Assembly (NCBI GenBank): GCA_016840945.1
Contig: JAEORJ010000359.1
Span: 1 to 7,879, forward strand
DNA: 7,879 bases
Direction of reading: 5' to 3'
Source: Candidatus Gerdarchaeota archaeon
GTDB taxonomy: Archaea; Asgardarchaeota; Heimdallarchaeia; JABLTI01
Numbering within the stretch: the stretch's first letter is position 1; every line of letters begins with the position of its first letter. Below, one piece after another: positions 6,614 through 7,879 of the stretch. The translations under genes and the position numbers were made by a program. Below the pieces are notes generated by a model that saw only the letters and a list, made by a program, of their open reading frames with translations, made no database searches and was not told the origin of the DNA.

Positions 6614-7879
6614 CTATTGCTTTCTCCTTCTGGAATAAATAATAAATATTGGAACTATAATCAAACTTGCAATAATGATGATTAATTGCAATCCAGTTTC
6701 TGATGTTATAGTACTAGTAGGTGTTGGAGTTGGGGTCGGGGTAGGAGTAGGTGTGTAAGCTCCAGGATAATCATCTGGATCAGTTGGATCTGTTCCTTCA
6801 GTTACTTCGATGTTATCATCATATCCATCTCCATCTGTATCTGCTTCAAGAGGATTTGTACCAGTTGTATTGACTTCTGTTCCATCACAAAGTCCATCAC
6901 CATCGGAATCAGGATTAAGTGGATCAGTATAATAACCATCCATTCCTTGAGTAATCTCTTCAAAATCATCAAGTCCATCTTTGTCGGTATCCATATCGTT
7001 TGGATCAGTTTCATTTTGATATTCTTCGAGATTCGTTAAGCCATCTATATCAGCATCATCATCAGCATCGTCAACTAATGGATCAAGGTCATTATCGACT
7101 TCCCAACCGTCAGGCATTAAATCACTATCGGAATCAGGGTCTAAAGGATCAGTAAAGTAAGTGTTTACTTCGTCACCATCAGCAAGATCATCAAAATCGG
7201 TATCATACTGTAGGGGATCTGTGAGAATCGTAAAAATCTCATCATAATCAGATAAACCATCCAAATCTGTGTCCTCATTGTTTGGATCTGTGCCGAAATC
7301 TTGTTCTTGAAAGTCGGTTAACTCATCTCCATCCGTATCTGGACCAAATAAAAAGATCTCAACCCCATAAGTATCATCAGCAAGAAAAGCATAACTGCCA
7401 GAAACAGTCAAACTGCGAGCATAACCATCATCATCATATTGTCCAACCTTTATTGGATTAGTGGGATCACTGATGTTAATGATTTTAAATCCATCATTAC
7501 CTTCAGCGATAAGAGCATAGCTATCATAAACAGTCAAACCTTTCCCAGATCCCCCTTCGTCGAATTGCCCAACTTGTACCGGCATGGCGGGATTACTAAT
7601 GTTGATACTCTTAAACTCTTCCAAATTATCAGCAATAAAAGCATAATTACCGTAAACAGCCAAATCCATATAATATCCTGCATCATCTAATTGTCCAAAT
7701 TGAACTGGTGCTGATGTATTACTGATATCAATGATTTCAAGCCCATCAATATAGTCAGCGATAAAAGCATAGTTACCTGAAACAACTACGCCTAAAGCTT
7801 GCCCTCCATCATAAAACTGCCCTATTATAAAAGGATTGGAGGGATCACTGATGTTAAGGATCTTAAAACCTTCAGCAGC
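6614..7879 (-). CDS. LVIVD repeat / thrombospondin type-3 stalk surface protein with (TP)6 linker and membrane anchor (5' end beyond window)
   Basis: The 421 visible residues are the C-terminal part. The Met codon at 7667-7669 is internal: the frame runs open to the right edge and encodes 70 more residues of the same repeats. Counting from the edge, residues 1-168 are four LVIVD units of exactly 42 residues (each ending like NYAFIAD), with a fifth, broken unit at 169-178. Residues 181-372 are eight Asp-rich type-3 repeats (DTDGDELTD, DTDLDGLSD, DTDFDDLAD, DSDSDLMPD, DADIDGLTN, DTDKDGLDD, DSDGDGLCD, DTDGDGYDD), which in this family bind calcium and form a rigid rod. Then come six TP pairs (376-387), a membrane helix (about 397-415) and an RRRK tail. 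The picture is a propeller-like head held off the membrane by a calcium-stiffened stalk, probably for binding or adhesion; the ligand is unknown. It converges on the 736-residue LVIVD gene across a 94-bp gap. Confidence 0.88.
   Translation of the reverse strand, partial: AAEGFKILNISDPSNPFIIGQFYDGGQALGVVVSGNYAFIADYIDGLEIIDISNTSAPVQFGQLDDAGYYMDLAVYGNYAFIADNLEEFKSINISNPAMPVQVGQFDEGGSGKGLTVYDSYALIAEGNDGFKIINISDPTNPIKVGQYDDDGYARSLTVSGSYAFLADDTYGVEIFLFGPDTDGDELTDFQEQDFGTDPNNEDTDLDGLSDYDEIFTILTDPLQYDTDFDDLADGDEVNTYFTDPLDPDSDSDLMPDGWEVDNDLDPLVDDADDDADIDGLTNLEEYQNETDPNDMDTDKDGLDDFEEITQGMDGYYTDPLNPDSDGDGLCDGTEVNTTGTNPLEADTDGDGYDDNIEVTEGTDPTDPDDYPGAYTPTPTPTPTPTPTSTITSETGLQLIIIIASLIIVPIFIIYSRRRKQ
6716..6754 (-). 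repeat. (Thr-Pro)6 linker microrepeat
   Basis: Thirteen codons alternate Thr and Pro between the calcium-binding stalk and the membrane helix. The DNA is a degenerate six-base repeat (ACNCCN) that mixes synonymous Thr and Pro codons. Such linkers act as extended wall- or S-layer-spanning segments and may carry O-linked sugars (family knowledge, not shown here). Confidence 0.8.
6764..7339 (-). repeat. Eight thrombospondin type-3-like calcium-binding repeats (coding)
   Basis: These codons encode eight units of about 22-27 residues, each beginning with a D-x-D-x-D/x-x-x-x-D loop and ending in a TDP or TNP turn. Unit four (DSDSDLMPDGWEV) and unit five (with a DDADDDAD run) are the most diverged; the last units are closest to consensus. 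The plus strand accordingly shows recurring GGATCAG/GGATCTG and CCATC motifs through this stretch. Confidence 0.8.
7389..7879 (-). repeat. 126-bp tandem repeat encoding 42-residue LVIVD units
   Basis: The plus-strand word GCATA recurs at 7389, 7515, 7641 and 7767, exactly 126 bases apart each time. Around it sit other shared words (AAAAGCATA, CAGTCAAAC or close, AATTGTCCAA or close, GGATCACTGATGTT or close). Each unit is 42 codons with no indel. The array runs out of the window at the right edge, so the true copy number is unknown. Confidence 0.85.

Noticed and set aside
6614..6700. Archaeosortase-type C-terminal sorting signal (PGF-CTERM-like)
   Set aside because: The tail has linker, helix and basic cluster but no PGF or comparable short motif before the helix here, nor in the other four proteins; a plain membrane anchor is the safer call.
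6802..7014. Minus-strand open frame of 70 codons in the Asp-rich repeat region
   Set aside because: It is the type-3 repeat coding sequence read in another frame, giving a Met/Ile/Leu-rich low-complexity string.
6764..7339. Dockerin or EF-hand protein
   Set aside because: The Asp-rich loops lack the helix pair and the twofold dockerin layout; the eight short units with TDP turns fit thrombospondin type-3-like repeats better.
7667..7669. ATG as the start codon of the right-edge gene
   Set aside because: Seventy further in-frame codons up to the window edge encode two more LVIVD units in perfect 42-residue phase, so this Met is internal.
7439..7690. Plus-strand open frame of 83 codons at the right end
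   Set aside because: Antisense to the LVIVD array; its own internal repetition is a shadow of the 126-bp repeat.
7389..7879. CRISPR-like or intergenic tandem array
   Set aside because: The spacing is regular but the unit is wholly coding, 42 codons with no spacer/repeat distinction, and matches a known protein repeat length.

Overview
The window is a low-GC stretch in which every recognisable gene encodes a protein that appears exported and membrane-anchored. I infer an archaeon. The evidence is the repeated plan of a C-terminal membrane helix with a short basic tail (preceded by Thr/Pro-rich linkers in three of the five proteins), weak or absent Shine-Dalgarno sites, AT-rich TATA-like upstream elements, T-rich ends and many N-glycosylation sequons. 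The set (LVIVD repeat proteins, thrombospondin type-3 stalks, clostripain-type C11 peptidase, surface amidohydrolase) recalls Asgard archaea (Loki/Heimdall group). No informational gene is present to prove this, so the lineage is a guess.

Layout, left to right. (1) The 3' end of a rightward gene (1-248), encoding the last type-3 calcium-binding repeats, a Thr/Pro linker and a membrane anchor. (2) A leftward C11 (clostripain family) cysteine peptidase of about 703 residues (223-2334), overlapping gene 1 tail-to-tail by 26 bp. (3) A divergent promoter region. (4) A rightward secreted amidohydrolase of the YtcJ-like amidohydrolase 3 family (2537-4117), unusually compact. (5) A 191-bp spacer with a T-rich stretch, a TATA-like box and a Shine-Dalgarno site. 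(6) A rightward 736-residue protein of about 13 diverged LVIVD-type beta-propeller repeats (4309-6519). (7) A 94-bp convergent spacer with a small hairpin. (8) A leftward gene entering from the right edge (6614-7879, 5' end missing), encoding 42-residue LVIVD repeats, eight type-3 Asp-rich repeats, a (TP)6 linker and a membrane anchor.

Functionally this looks like a cell-surface island: two hydrolases held on the outer face of the membrane among repeat-built stalk and propeller proteins that may bind ligands or other surface components. The two edge genes have closely similar C-termini and face each other, so they are an inverted paralogous pair. Two ATG/GTG-initiated reading frames at the edges (from 15 and from 7669) are not gene starts, because both frames stay open to the window ends. 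I see no mobile element, CRISPR array, tRNA or rRNA. I cannot demonstrate a new multi-gene system. The most unusual items are the compact exported amidohydrolase, the C11 peptidase with no basic residue between its catalytic His and Cys, and a T-rich putative terminator that doubles as the lysine-rich tail of the antisense gene.
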